NCBI RefSeq assembly: GCF_020379485.1
Contig: NW_026014872.1
Coordinates: forward strand, 248,001 to 312,000
Source of the DNA: Brassica napus
Taxonomy: Eukaryota; Streptophyta; Magnoliopsida; Brassicales; Brassicaceae
DNA length: 64,000 nucleotides
Direction: 5' to 3'
Below, one piece after another: positions 48,516 through 61,020 of this stretch (position 1 is its first letter; every line of letters starts with the position of its first letter). Position numbers and translations under genes: made by a program. The notes below the pieces were generated by a model. It was not told where the DNA came from and made no database searches. It was given only the letters and a program-made list of their open reading frames with translations.

Positions 48516-49094
48516 AAAGGGTAATAATATTTTTTTAGTTCTTTCCTGTCGACATGAGCATGGAAGAAGTTGAGGGATATCATTACTATGGAAGCATTAA
48601 GAAGTTGGGTGGTAATATGGAATACAATTTGCTTACTCTTTAGGTTGTACGTGTACCAACAATCTCCTTCCCCGTGATCATGTCAAGGATTGGACGTTGC
48701 CGGAGATGATGCCCAACGATGAGCTTCATGTGCCCAATAAATCTAAAACATTAATGCACCTAATACAAAACGGGGAGGAGAGGTCAGAACTGTTGGGAAA
48801 TATTCAATAGATCCCTTTTGTGGAGACCAGTTTCATCCCATCTATAATTCAATTCTCAATTTTATAGTCTATATGTAATTATACTACAATATAATTGAAT
48901 TCCATTTTATTAGTTTAGTAAAACCGTATCTGATTTTTTAATTTAAAAATATTTGCATCATTTATATGGTTTTAGTAGAACCATCTAACAATATTCCCCA
49001 AATTCTCCAAAACTCTTAATAGTTTTTTAACATTTTAGAAAACATTAATTTGTCTAAAAAAAAATCTATCAAGCTGATCAACGTTGATATTTTT
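48516..49094. repeat. direct duplication, copy 2
   Basis: Second copy of 47930-48498. Scattered substitutions (for example GTTGACATGAG versus GTCGACATGAG) show it is a real duplication and not an assembly echo. Confidence 0.9.
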
Positions 49095-49968
49095 CCTTTG
49101 TAAATAATTTTATCTAGGCTATGTATTTTAAAAATAGAGATAAAATTTGTAAATGAACGAAATTATTCTTTAGAAAGATAAAAAAAAAAAACAATTTGTA
49201 AAACGAACAAAGAGGTTGAAGTTTTTCTTTTCCTCTCTAGCTTTTATCTTCTTGATGTTTTTTATCCGTCCTTTGAAGTGATTGCGTATTTGATTGAGCT
49301 GTCAAAGTAAAATTTTGTTGCGAGTGAAAAAGCGAGTTCAAGATGATTTTAAATATTTTGTGCTTTTTTTTTGTTCATAATAATTTGCTAACGTAATTAC
49401 TTCTGTTTCTAATTGAAAGCTTGCAAGTTATGGAAATTTGATGCATGAGGGTGGCCATAATAATGCAGCCGTGCCGCTTCTAATTTTGGTCCATTCTGCA
49501 TTATACAGGTTTGGTAGAAACAACATCCTGCTCTAATATATTTATTAAAAACAACGGAGTTGTTCATTTAGCTCACTAAACAAAATATTATAATATTCTG
49601 TTCGTATACAAATCACATAATAAGACGACAAAAGATGTTACGGTAGTATGTTATAGTGTTAATGGCATAGAGACGACCAAAAGATATATCTAGAGATATC
49701 ATGCCCATATACTAAGGGGAGAAAAAGAAATCTAAAATAGTAAAACCAAATATTGTGTCGCAAAAATGAAAGCTAGGTTTGATAAGTAGAAAATGAGAAG
49801 AAATTAAAGCCCACACTTAAGCACACTGCAAATGAAAGAAAAACTTGAAGCCCATACATAATTGAAGCCCGTCTGACGTGTAAAAAAGCTTGTCTCTGAT
49901 TGGTTCGAATATAAATGCTGACATGGCACGCTCCCTGCACTCCTTATTCGGCTTTTAGTAGTGTTAGA

Positions 49969-51240
49969 TAAGTGCAGACTCGAAATATAAATGCATGTCT
50001 AGTATATATTCATAAGTTCGGTCTAAAAATCATCTAGTTCTTGAACAACAAAACAAATTACTTATTTTATTAACCTATGGGTTTGAAGCTTAGTTACTTA
50101 AGAGTATACCGATAAAAAATACATATAATACTTTACCATTCTAGTATATGTAAACTACGTATAAAGTAAGAACTGTTTGATTTATTAAATGATAAACGAG
50201 AAAACTTATAATAAATAGCTAAAATCTCTCATTCTTACAATTATAATAGCTAGACAGGATATTAAGAAAAAATAAATATTAGGCAAATGATTAATTCTCT
50301 CATATTTGAATGGAAGTGACTGGAATCTTGTCATGATATTTAATTAAAAGTTTTTAGAAATAAAAATCAAGACTAAAAAAAATATATATATATAGTGCTT
50401 ACAATATTAAAAATCACTTCGATATGAAGAAGTGTATTTCTCGGATTGTCAGGATCAAATAACATATTAAAAAGCACATATTTAAAAAATAATTTGTATA
50501 CATAAAAGTATATACATTAGAGTAAACACATAAATCAAAACCAATAATTTTGTTTATTTAAAATCATGTTTTTAGTAAATAAATCAAAGCAAATCATTTT
50601 ACTTATTTTATATGGTATATAATTAAATTTTAGTGATATTGACATAGTTATATATAGAGTATATTTTAATATAAATATTTAGTCTTGACATTTCCTACTC
50701 ATATGATTTTATTAACATTTGTATATTTTCTGTAACCAAAATTTAAACTATTAATCACAAAAATTTTAAAGTGAGATTTATTAATACAAATTTCAAAATT
50801 AAAATATTAAGATATCAATAACTTTTCAATGCAAATTTTGAAATTAACATATTAATATATTTTTTATATAGTATATAATTTAATTTTAATGATATTAATA
50901 TATATATATAAAAAAATATTAATATCTATTAATGAAACTTCATATTCATACGATTTATGATCATTTGTATCGTGGTTGAAAAAAAAAAAAAGTTAAACCA
51001 TTGATCACAAAATTTTCAATGTGAAACTTTTACCATTTTTAGTAATTTTTAATTTTTTTGAAAATTTTAAAATATAACATATGAAAAAATTTAAATTTTT
51101 ATTATATGTTTAATGTAATTGTGTAATTTCTTTTAATAGTATAAAAAAAAAAAAGAGGATACCAAAATTGTTATCAAATATGTATTATTCATAATCATTA
51201 ATTGTCATATATATGTTAATCATATAGGGTAATTTTGTTG
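49969..51240. other. AT-rich intergenic DNA
   Basis: No coding signal, RNA gene or element border seen. Confidence 0.35.
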
Positions 51241-51506
51241 CTTTTATTAAAGAAATAACTGAAAATATTCTTTTGTACACTACTAATCAATTTGATAGTT
51301 AATTTAACACTACATCCCCCATATATTAATCTTAGAGCATTACAACATATTTTTGTAGCCACGTGTTATCACTAGGTTGATTCTTAGAATCCTTAGAAAA
51401 ATAGGTTGTTCCATATAAATATATATTATATTTTTTTATTAAATTAACTATCAAATTGTTTAGTAGTGTACAAAAGAATATTCTCAGTTATTTCTTTAAT
51501 AAAAAG
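51241..51506. repeat. inverted repeat around a Helitron 5' end
   Basis: About 66-bp arms (51241-51306 and 51440-51506) are near-perfect inverted copies (CTTTTATTAAAGAAATAACT / GTTATTTCTTTAATAAAAAG). The 130-bp loop begins with TCCCCCATATATTAATC at 51315, the same family of Helitron 5' end as at 3507. No matching 3' end follows. Confidence 0.7.
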
Positions 51507-51800
51507 TGTATTATAGATTTTGTATTTACTTACTAATGTGTTATGATGTTACTAGTTTCTCAGCTACCACTGTCCTTAAAAGCTATATTATAGATTTTGT
51601 ATATATTTACTGAAGTGTTAAAGTTTAAATGGTTTCCCTGCTACCATCTGCAAAAACTATATTATAGATTTTGTATTTAGTTACCGATATGTTAAGGTCT
51701 ATCTGGTTTCTCTGACACCATCCGCAAAAGTTATATTATAGATTTTGTATCTACTTACTGATGTGTTAAGGTCTGATTGGTTTGCCCACTACCACAACAA
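51507..51800. repeat. tandem repeat, about 85-bp period, four copies
   Basis: TATTATAGATTTTGTAT followed by a TTACTGATGTGTTAAGGT-type block and a CTACCATCTGCAAAA-type block recurs near 51508, 51587, 51660 and 51735 with 75-85% similarity. Confidence 0.75.
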
Positions 51801-51859
51801 TACACAACTTTTGCAATTGGTAACGATTATTGGCATTTTACAATAATCACAAAATAATA

Positions 51860-52117
51860 CTCCCTCTGTTCCTAAATAATCCATGTTTTAGAATTTTCAC
51901 ATTTATTAAAAAAACACTTAAAATTTTGATAATAACTGTATGATTTTCTGTGTTTAGCTATATCCTATGATTTTGAACCAATCAAAATTCAGTAAACACA
52001 ATTAATGTTTTTGAAGTTTACGATTTACCATTATTACATACATTGAAAATGTAAAATACGGATCTTTTAGAAACAAAATATTTTTTTAAAACATGGATCA
52101 TTTAGGAACGGAGGGAG
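51860..52117. mobile_element. Stowaway MITE
   Basis: CTCCCTCTGTTCCTAAATAA and the inverted end ATTTAGGAACGGAGGGAG with TA on both sides; 258 bp, related in its ends to the element at 37498-37757. Confidence 0.9.
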
Positions 52118-52840
52118 TATATTTTAAACCGTTCCAAATCTCTTAAAATCAAAAACTGGTTACCACTAGCGTTTACAATTGTGGGTAGTTGCGAGTGGGT
52201 AAAGAAATATAAAAATATTTTCTTAAAATATTCTAAAATTTTAAATTAAAAATTTATATATTTTAACTAAAAATATATAAACACATTTTGTATTTTAATT
52301 TATTCACTAACAGTATCATTATATATTATAAAAATCTAAACCAAAAATATTCACTATAGTTATTAAACCTTAATATATTATATACATATATAAACAAATA
52401 AATATTATTACAAAGTTTTAACATAATTTAAAAGTTTTATTGAAATTATAACTTTCATCTAAACTGAAAAAATAAAAATAAATGTAATATTATAATAATT
52501 ATGTTATATTAATAATTATTATATTTTATCTTATTATTATGTTTTTGATATTTTTATAATGTTATAGTGTTAATATTAGTAATTTATTATTAAAACGCCA
52601 ACCATAAATATCTTGCAAACGTATCCATTTTTAATTGTTTTACCAGTCGTATAAATCGCTTAATAACATTTAAAACTGCAGCTTCCCAGATTCGCAAACT
52701 CATGTAATTGCACCCACAGCCGCTGTTTCTCAACCAACTAGGCTCTTATTGGCCATAATTAATGTGTATAGGTTTCCACATTGTTGGGACCAATAATTAA
52801 ATTTTGCATCTAAATCAATCCGGGAAGATAGTGGGCTGTA
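52118..52840. other. AT-rich intergenic DNA
   Basis: No feature recognised. Confidence 0.35.
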
Positions 52841-53105
52841 AGGAAAAAGAATGGTCCGAAGATCGGGCTCGAGTCAACATGAGGAAGCACGCTCGACCTC
52901 GACCAAGTCACAAGAGATCCTGAGGAATCCACAACTGTATGAAAGATATCGGAGAAAACTTACAACTGAAACAAGTATGAAAAGTAGACGAGAGAAAAGA
53001 GAAGGGCATTCATGCTTTGATATGCCCACTCACTATCGGCCTTCAGCTCTCAGCTTAACCACTTTGATTTTGTTCTTTAGCTTTGTTCCTAGCCTAGTCT
53101 AATTT
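52841..53105 (+). repeat. possible LTR fragment
   Basis: A purine-rich, G+C-richer block with an 83-codon open frame of unlikely composition, similar in style to gypsy LTR leader sequence. Placed here because a gypsy integrase remnant follows at 53390; the link is an inference. Confidence 0.25.
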
Positions 53106-53389
53106 CGATTGCCTTTTACTACCTTGTAAATCTAATATATTAATATATAAATCCATTTTCGTCAACTTAAGCATAATTATTTCTTTGTGTTCTAAGATAT
53201 AACTGCCCACAAATTCTTTTTACCTAATCTTTTACAAACAAAAACTACCAAATTCTTTGTATTGGTTTTAAGGTTCACAGATATTTTAATATGAATAAAA
53301 TATAAGAAGACTAACAACACACATAATGACTTTTGTAATTACTAGAGGTGGTGGTGGTATTGTCCTCTGAACTGAGAATACAGAAACGG

Positions 53390-53720
53390 CCTTTGGTTAT
53401 GATTGGAATCTCATTGAGATGAATTGAGAATCGTAATAGACAATGATTTCGTACATGACTCTATGTCTACGGATGATGTTTTTCCTTACAAAACTTTCGA
53501 CTTGTGTGTCTTTAATGTTGGGGTAAGAATCCGCTTCAATCCACTTCGAGAAGAAGTATGTGAGGACCTGTAGAAACCTTTTCTGTTTTGATTTATGCAG
53601 AGATACGACAATATCCATTGACCAGCCCATATTGACGAAAGAACCTCTGCTGGTTGATGTATCGTTGGTGCGTGTCTTTGGCATTTTTCACATTTTTGTG
53701 CGAACTTCTGATCCTGTGGT
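53390..53720 (-). pseudogene. Ty3/gypsy integrase remnant
   Basis: The minus strand encodes NMGWSMDIVVSL, then SKQKRFLQVLTYFFSKWIEA, NIKDTQVESFV, RHRVMYEIIVYYDSQFIS. This is the integrase core of gypsy elements; the first and second catalytic Asp positions are recognisable (MDIV; the usual TDNG is degraded to YYDS). Damaged codons and frameshifts abound upstream. Confidence 0.8.
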
Positions 53721-54845
53721 TGCTAGTGCATGGAAAGACAAGTCTGACGCTTCTGGATCACTGGGTGAGCTTCCTGAATGTCTAGATTTATCTCACGGTC
53801 TCCAATGTCTGGTTTGAATCTGATTGAACCGGTTAGCTTCCAATTGCCAATTGAGGCAAGTGTAGAACTGGTCTGGCCGGTGTTGGAGAATGGATCATAA
53901 ATTCATAATTCCGTGGACTTTTCTCCTTGTTCTTGGCTTATTGGAAATCTAAGAGATCCATCTTGATGACTGTGGTTGGGATTTGTGAATGCCGCTTCAT
54001 GGATAGGCTTGAATCCTCTTCAACAGGTTGATACTAGCAGATGGACAGGCTGGGCAATCTCTGATTTGTAAAATTCATATCTTTCTGGTCCGGGTATCTT
54101 TTTTGGTACTTCCAAGCCTCGGTGATTCCTTGATAAGTTAGATTTCTTGTCAAATTGGTTTCCTACCAAAATATTTTCTGGTTGTTGAGATATTTGCCTT
54201 GGACTGAGCTTCTACCGCTGGTACCTCCTAGGTGGCTAGTGAGGGAGGTTTGATGAGGCTCTGGTCGAGCCACAGATTTAATGCCCACAACATGAACTGA
54301 ACTTACGCGTTTGGTGGGGGACCGCTTAGACGAGCTGATGTCTCTGGTTGGCTTGGCAGGCCAAACCTTCTATTCTATGGGCCTTGCGGAGGGATGCAAT
54401 CTATTTGCTACCCGAACTTGTATTTCTAGCTTCAGTCTTACATGTTCAGGGTCTCTTCGTCTCTGAACTTTCTCGATATGATAGCCATTACACTATCGCG
54501 AAAGGCGATCAGATTATAACTAAACCAGATATAATCCGAACATTATGCCACCATCTTACGGCTTCCTGGTCCATTATGAACAAAAAATCCTTGTGAGCGA
54601 TTTTACATCTCTCGGTTTGAAGAAGAAACTACTACACCAACGAATGATGATCAAGTCTAGAGATCTAAAATAAAAACATTTCAAGTCCGTTGTACAAAGA
54701 TGTTAGACGGCTCATAATAACCATAATCCAAATTATTTCACCCTTCTCCTCTCTTGTGCTCCTGCTTCTTATTTTGATCCTAGAAAAAAAAAAAGCTCTC
54801 AGTAACTAGCATTACTTTTTTTTATTCTTTCAGTAACCAGCTGCA
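53721..54845. other. degenerate sequence, likely gypsy-derived
   Basis: G+C-richer than true intergenic DNA here, but every frame is interrupted. The last about 250 bp belong to the 3' flank of the next gene. I could not identify a domain. Confidence 0.3.
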
Positions 54846-55944
54846 TTACGAAACAGCCATTCCTTTGTATCCTCTAAACTCTCTTAAAGATCCTTCAGTT
54901 GATAAACTCTTCTTCTCTTTGTTGAAACAATACACCGGCGCTTGCCATTTCTCATCCTCAAGAACCGCGCCAACCTCAAACGTCATCACATGAGCCTCCC
55001 TCCCTGCAAGTATTTATTCACACCGTTACAGAAGAATTTTGCTAGAACAAAAACAACCTAAAAAGTCGAACACAGTGGCATCGATCACCACCTGTATAGA
55101 AGATCCATTGAACGGGTCTCTTGGTTTCGACATCCTCATAGTACCATATAAAGTCTACTTTCTCCCATACATTGCAGTAAAACCCATTCACAAGTTGTTG
55201 GCCTAGATAGTTGGCTCCATCTAGCCAGTTTGGTCGCAGGATTCCAACCTTATTCAAACAAAAAAATAATTGTTAGCCTAGTTAATTATTACATGTTCAT
55301 ACAAGAACACTCTAGCCTCTGGGTGGGCTTGACTTGACTATAATCGAAATCAAACAACCAAGTCTAAGCAAGACACTGAGCTAACACAACAGTCTAGTCC
55401 TAGCAAATAATATAACCGTCAAAAAACTGGTTTTCTAACTTCATTTATGATGCAAAGTACAGAGATTAAGATACAAAAAAAAAAGGTTCAAACTCCAAAT
55501 CTGCAAGAGTTTTTAATCTTCATCAAATAAACATTCTTAGTTTCGTTAGGGCCTAAGGAGTTTCAAATTCACACTCAAATCTTAATCATATTATAAGATC
55601 TGTGACAGAATAATGTCTAGAAGATAAAAACTGACCTCAAGTTGAGCTGAGCGGCACGATTTAGAGCTGTCGAGGGTGTAGAAGAAGGAGGTGCCGTTGT
55701 TCCATTCGAGGTCGTAGGTGATGCCACCGAGCTGCTCCTGGATGATATTGAAATTACGACCGTTGGGCCAGTCGTACCAAAGGTCAATCATCGAGAGGTC
55801 TCCGGAGTAATTCATGAACAGTAGTGCATGAAATTGGTGTGGCCATGGCGCAGGGACCGGCTCATCAGCGGTAGCGATTTGGGCGCCGGAGATAAAGACG
55901 AGGAAGATGAGGATTACCATCGGTGGTGGTCGTCTGATAGCCAT
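54846..55944 (-). CDS. secreted protein of the At4g14100/At3g23760 family
   Basis: Three minus-strand exons, 55636-55944, 55092-55248 and 54846-55003, with GT-AG introns, give 207 aa. Residues 1-26 form a signal peptide ending ATA before DEPVPAPW. The rest carries family blocks [39 protein letters not shown], then [32 protein letters not shown] and [20 protein letters not shown]. Arabidopsis annotations call the family a glycosyltransferase-like protein; I know of no solid biochemical evidence. The C-terminal tail (GYKGMAVS) seems to differ from Arabidopsis. Conserved Cys and Trp suggest a folded apoplastic or secretory-pathway domain. Confidence 0.88.
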
Positions 55945-56009
55945 TTCGATTTCTGGCCGCCTTGCCCATTCATCCGCATATTATCTTTTTCTTTTCATTT
56001 CTATTATCC

Positions 56010-56740
56010 TTTTTTTTTGTCAAAATTTCTTTTATTAAAGCATAACAAAAGTGTGAGTACAAATTAATAGGCTAGAAAACGCATGGATACAAAACACATG
56101 GAATATTACAAATTAAACCTAAACCACTGCGTTAAAATAGAAGCATGCAAATCGGATGACTCTTCAGCTCTACCGCCGGTGAAGATTTCGACCATGATCA
56201 CCGACGAACCACTGCCGACTAATCTTCAATTAGATCACCAGCAAAATCTTCGTTCTGCTACGTTTCCATCCTCTTTAACTTGCACTCACTACAAGGGACT
56301 CTTCCACGCCGGTACATGGAAATCTTTAATCGCTGGTTGTTACTTCAGGGACTGCTCCATCAAACAGAATTAGATCCTTTATTGGATCGTTCATAAAAAC
56401 GCCAAATTCTACTAAACCTTTTCTGCATCAACTTAGTTTCATCCATCATCCTCATCCTCCTTTCCGTAAGAAAGCTTTAGCCAAAAGCCGATTCACCGGC
56501 CAAGCTAAACTCGGGTGAAGACTGATTTCTAGTAGAAAGGACTTTGAGCCTAACCATGTATAGAAGCATATAATCCAAACACTCAACAATCGGGATTGTT
56601 TATAGACCCACAAAAGAGACACCCAAACTAAACTAGTTACGCGCCAGAGCGAAGAACAAAATCAGCTAAAACAGAAGGACTATTGATCAAAATCAAGTAT
56701 TAAACAACAAAATAGAGATCTCACAAAATATTCTATTGCC
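56010..56740 (-). mobile_element. probable LINE 3' fragment
   Basis: A T-run then GTCAAAATTTCTTTTATTAA at 56008-56037 is the complement of a common Brassicaceae LINE tail (TTAATAAAAGAAATTTTGAC then A's). The following sequence to about 56740 has matching composition. No perfect target duplication or domain was found. The 96-codon plus-strand frame here is then fortuitous. Confidence 0.4.
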
Positions 56741-56869
56741 TAGCTTAATCGTGATTGAATTGTGTTTATTATGTGCCCACGCTCCCTGATGGCTAAGTAA
56801 TACAACCAAATCTTTTGTAAAGTATTGCTTTCTCACCCTCTAATTATATTTTTATTGGTATGCAGAATG

Positions 56870-59030
56870 TTTCTGCAGAAATACTACATCCTCAAACTTG
56901 GGTGAAGATTATAGAACCACTCATCACGTTTCATATGACATAAACATTTTTATCTCTTAGGCATCTCTTTCATGAGTCCAGTGAATCATCTGAATGGTTC
57001 TATCATCAAAATAAGTGGTGTTTTTTTGTTCAAATCAGTGAACATCTATCTCTCCAACATGTTTTTGACATTCCTGAATTTAAACTAAATCTTCTCAGCA
57101 TCAATGACTTGACCTATGACATTGGATTTCGTGTTATTTCTGATCCGTTTTCTTTTCTGATTCAGGATAATACCAAGGCATTGACGATTGGTAAGGGTAG
57201 GAGAATAGGAAATATCTATGTGTTGGATACAAGTTCTTCTCAAATGTCAGTGAATGCAGTCATTGATGTTGGTGTATGGCACAAGAGACTTGGTCATCTT
57301 TTTTTCACCAGATTGGATTCCATCTCAGAATCTTTGGGAACTACAAGATACAAGAATAAAGGATCTTATTACTGTCATATTTTCCTTTTGGCTAAGAATA
57401 AGAAGTTGCCATACTCTTCCTTTAATAATATATATGTAATGAGTTTAATTGTTACACATCGACATTTGGGGTCCATTTTCAGTAGAAACAATGGAAGGTT
57501 TTCAATATTTCCTAACTTTGGATGATGATCATTCAATAGCCACTTGGATATGTTTACTCCGGAACAAAAATGAATTACTTAGTATATTTCTTCAATTCAT
57601 TCAACAAGTTGAGACACAGTTTAACACAAGAGTGAATTATATGAAATCAGATAATCCACCCCGAATTGCGATTCACCTAGTACTTTCAGAAGAAAGTCAT
57701 ATCGTCTCTTTTCATTCATGTCCAGAAACGGAACAAAATTCTGTGGTAGAGCGGAAGCACCAACATATTCTCAATATTTCTCATGATCTCATGTTTCATT
57801 CAGGTGTTCTTTGCCCTTTTGGGGAGATTGTGTGTTGACTGCTGTTTTCTTGATCAACAAAAACCGCATCACATCTTATCTTGGACCAAAAAAACTTTTG
57901 TTAAGCTGACAATAAAACCTCCGGATTACTCTCAGTTAAGAATCTTTGGATGGTAATGTTAAGATTTTTTCTTCACCAAAATGGAAACATAAATTTCTTC
58001 CAAGAGCAAAGGAGTGTTTTTTGGGGCGTCCTTTGAATTATAAGGGATATAAGTTGATGGATTCGGAGAGTAACAACATTTTCATATCTCAGAATGTTGT
58101 TTTTCATGAATAAGTCTTTCCTTTGGCCAAGAAGAATCTATCAACAAAATTAGTTGATCTCTTCACACCATTGGATTCTGAGTATTCAGGTAATATTCAT
58201 CCCTCGTATAATATTCCTTTTCAATCTATTCCCTCTAACATTCTTACTTCTCCACATATTCATACTTCTGCTTCTCACCCTCGTACAAAGAGAACCCCCA
58301 TACAGTTACAAGAATATCATTGTTATTCCACAAACACGTACATATATCAGCATATTTCATCTTCTATTTCATACTCAAAACTATATCCTCATACCTTTCT
58401 TACATAAACATTACACAAATTTCTATTCCTACTTCTTTTTTTGAGGCTCAGAAATCCAACAAATGGCGTGAAGCAGCTGATGTTGAAATTGGAGCTATGG
58501 AATCAACAAAAATATGGGATGTTACTAGTCTTCCTCTTGTACGAAAATATGTAGGTTGTGTGTGTATTTATACTTTAATATTCAACGCTAATGGAGCTCT
58601 TGAGAGACACAAGAATATATGCAGAACGAGAGTCAAGATTACAATGAACTATTTTCCCATGTAGCTAAAATGGCAAAAGTCAAACTTCTTCTCAAAGTTT
58701 CCGCAACTAAGAAATGAGGATTTAGATGAAGAAATCTTCATGAAGATACCATAGGGATGCCGAGAGAAAAGGCATTACTCTACCACCAAGAGCTGTTTTA
58801 CGATTCAAGAAATCTATATGTGGGTTAAAACAAGTTTTAAGACAGTGGTTTAGAAAGTTTTCTTCTGCTCTTTTTGGATTTGAAATTGACTAACGATCAT
58901 GGTGATCATTCTTTGTTTGTACGCAGAAGAAAAGATGATTACGTTATGGTGCTTGTGTATGTAGATGACATCATTTTCACAAAAAGCTACAGATGAGTTT
59001 CCATCTTTTAAATTTAACATTCATTATAAA
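56870..59030 (+). pseudogene. degenerate Ty1/copia polyprotein
   Basis: In order: LSLQHVFDIPEFKLNLLSIN and GKGRRIGNIYVLD (gag-pol linker), VWHKRLGH (GAG_pre-integrase), IWGPFSVETMEGFQYFLTLD and the following TRVNYMKSDN (integrase core), LGRPLNYKGYKLMD, SNKWREAADVEIGAMEST (start of reverse transcriptase), and VLVYVDDIIF (polymerase motif) at about 58950. Stops and frameshifts separate them. The C-terminal RNase H is missing and no LTRs are visible; the piece of copia at 38940-39430 is in opposite orientation and unrelated by position. Confidence 0.85.
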
Positions 59031-59409
59031 AAAAAGTATTACTGGGTAAAAAGCATTAAAAATGAAAGAAAACAAAATCATAACAAAGTGATATCTGAAC
59101 CTGGTAATTTAAACAAACTTCAAACACAAAACTAAATAAAATATATTCGTAAAAAGATCATGTCCGCATTTGAGGGCAAAACACATAGTTCATAATAAAG
59201 GGCTTTGTTTTTCGACCCAGGGAGTCCCGTTCAGTTACGATTATATATAGGATTTTCATTAGTCTTCTCAACTCAATGTACAAAAAAGTATTTTATATAG
59301 TTGAAGCACTTTTCTAATCTACAGTCACCAATCTATTTTATACAAAACTCGCAACATGTAAAACGATGAAGTTATAAATCAGGGAGAAGAGTGTCGGTTC
59401 AATATGAAC
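59031..59409. other. intergenic; possible decayed Helitron 3' end
   Basis: GTCCGCATTTGAGGGCAAAA near 59163 resembles the 3' end of the Helitron at 31703 (GTCCGTATTGTGGGCAAAA), but CTAG is replaced by CATAG. No 5' end was matched. Confidence 0.3.
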
Positions 59410-59654
59410 CATCTAACCAACAATCTTTAAAAATCATAGCACAAATGAATTATGATATATTTTCAAAAGAAACCAAAAGCCAAAAAAAAAAGCTACACTT
59501 GCATGACTCAATATAAATGTATTATCTTTACCCCACTAAACTTTCACCATACTCCTACTTAATACCTAGATGCATCATCTCCAATTTCATACCATTCCTA
59601 CTCATAACACAATCTGATCACAATTAACACCTTGCGAACCAAACAAAAAAAGAC
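59410..59654 (+). promoter_or_regulatory. original A6 promoter and leader, displaced by the CACTA element
   Basis: The sequence ends AACCAAACAAAAAAAGAC directly before the ATG at 59655-59657, a typical plant leader context. A TATA-like ATATAAAT lies at about 59511-59518. The ATG is followed not by A6 codons but by the CACTA terminus, since A6 resumes at 62796. The assignment as A6 promoter is inferred from the target-site duplication. Confidence 0.65.
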
Positions 59655-59993
59655 ATGCACTACAAGAAAACGTAAGTTTAACGAGGATAATTAACGAGGA
59701 AAAATAATCCTCGTAAAAGTACGTTGATTTTGCGAGGAAAGTACGTGAAAAAAGAGAAGCATCGTTATTTCGTCGTAAGGTAACGACAAAACAATTTCGT
59801 CGTAAAGACGATGTAAATTGACGTGGCTTTTACGAGGAAACACTATTTCCTCGTAAATACCACGTAAACTTTGCGAGTTCTTTACGACGAAATACTTTAC
59901 GTGTACTTAACGAGGAAATTTTGAATCCACCAACTTGGTAGGTAGCTCACGTTTTTTTTGGCCATCCAATTAATTTTCGTCGTAATTTCACAC

Positions 59994-60571
59994 GAGGCTA
60001 TACTTTTCACACATATGAGTATGGTAGACAGCGGGCGACCAGTAACTATGGAATATGTGTGAAAGGGGAAATAGATTTCTACGGGATCTTGACGGAGATT
60101 ATTGAAGTCGAATTTCCAGGGATATTGAAGCTGAAATGCGTCCTCTTCAAATGTGAATGGTTCGATCCCGTCGTCAACAGAGGTGTTCGGTCTAACAAAT
60201 TCAGTGTAGTTGATGCCAACGGTGGACGAAGGTACAACAAATTCGAGCCTTTCATCTTAGCTTCACAAGCAGACCAAGTTAGCTTCCTTCCATACCCTCG
60301 AATGAGAGATTCGGGTATAAATTGGTTAGCTGTGATCAAAGTTACACCTCGAGGACGAATTATCAGTGGAGAAGAACCACCATTGCAAGAAGAACAGATA
60401 AATGAAGTCGAGGAACCTGAACAAGAAATTGATGACATCCTTCTCATTGATCCGCATAATCACGAGTACGAAGATCTTACCAACGATGCCACAGACGAAG
60501 CTGTTGAAGACGAGTTTAATGAAAATGATGATGTTTCTAGTGATGACGAGAATGTTGATGTATCCGATTGA
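59994..60571 (+). pseudogene. DUF4216-type C-terminal piece of a CACTA TNP2 protein
   Basis: Open frame beginning GYTFHTYEYGRQ and continuing GICVKGEIDFYGILTEIIEV, LFKCEWFDP, RYNKFEPFILASQADQVSFL, then an acidic tail rich in Asp and Glu up to TGA (60569-60571). This is the DUF4216 module that follows the transposase (Transposase_21) and DUF4218 in plant CACTA TNP2 proteins. The upstream transposase domain is absent; the frame starts straight out of subterminal repeats, so it is a deletion derivative. The downstream frame is intact over about 190 codons. Confidence 0.8.
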
Positions 60572-60835
60572 TGTATTTGATTTTATGTAGTTTGTTTTAT
60601 GAATAAGATAATGTGGGAGTTTGATTTATGAATAAGGTAATGTGAAAGTTTATTTTAATTATGAATAAGGACTTGTGGTTTGGGGTTTGGAATATATTAT
60701 AAATAAGGTTTGAGGTGAAAGAATAGATTGAGGTTCAAGGGTAGATGGGTTTGGGGTTTGGAATATATGAAGTAGAAGATAAGAAAGATGGGGTTTGGGG
60801 TTTCGGATTTTAGGGATTTAAACGTAATACTCGTT

Positions 60836-61020
60836 AATTCCTCGTAAGCCAAAATCGTCGTAAGGTTGTCGTAAGGCCACGAGGAGTTTACGACGAAATT
60901 AAAAAATAAAGAAAGCGGGCCACGCTAATTCCACGCAAGCCAAAATCGTCGTAAGGTTGTCGTAAGGCCACGAGGAGTTTACGACGAAATTAAAAAAATA
61001 AAGAAAGCGGGGCACGCTAA
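60836..61020. repeat. two tandem copies of a 92-bp subterminal unit
   Basis: A unit with GCCAAAATCGTCGTAAGGTT and CCACGAGGAGTTTACGACGA is present twice in direct succession, then decays. A further 27-bp unit (CGTAAATACCACGTAGGA) is repeated about three times at 61215-61285. Confidence 0.85.

Larger units (their letters stand above)
45636..49968 (-). mobile_element. Helitron with gene-like cargo and an internal tandem duplication
   Basis: On the minus strand it begins TCTAACACTACTAAAAGCCG after A (complement of 49969) and ends CTAG (45636-45639) before T. The 7-bp hairpin TCCCGGG/CCCGGGA (45647-45653 and 45660-45666) lies just inside. Between them are G+C-richer pieces at 46900-47000 and 47370-47880 that look like exons of host genes but that I could not identify, and a 0.58-kb direct duplication. 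No Rep/helicase. The interval is long, so further nested elements are possible. Confidence 0.5.

Noticed and set aside
52851..53102. 83-codon open frame as a gene
   Set aside because: Composition and context fit a retrotransposon leader or LTR better; no homologue recognised.
59160..59200. Helitron 3' end
   Set aside because: The CTAG terminus is altered and no paired 5' end was found.
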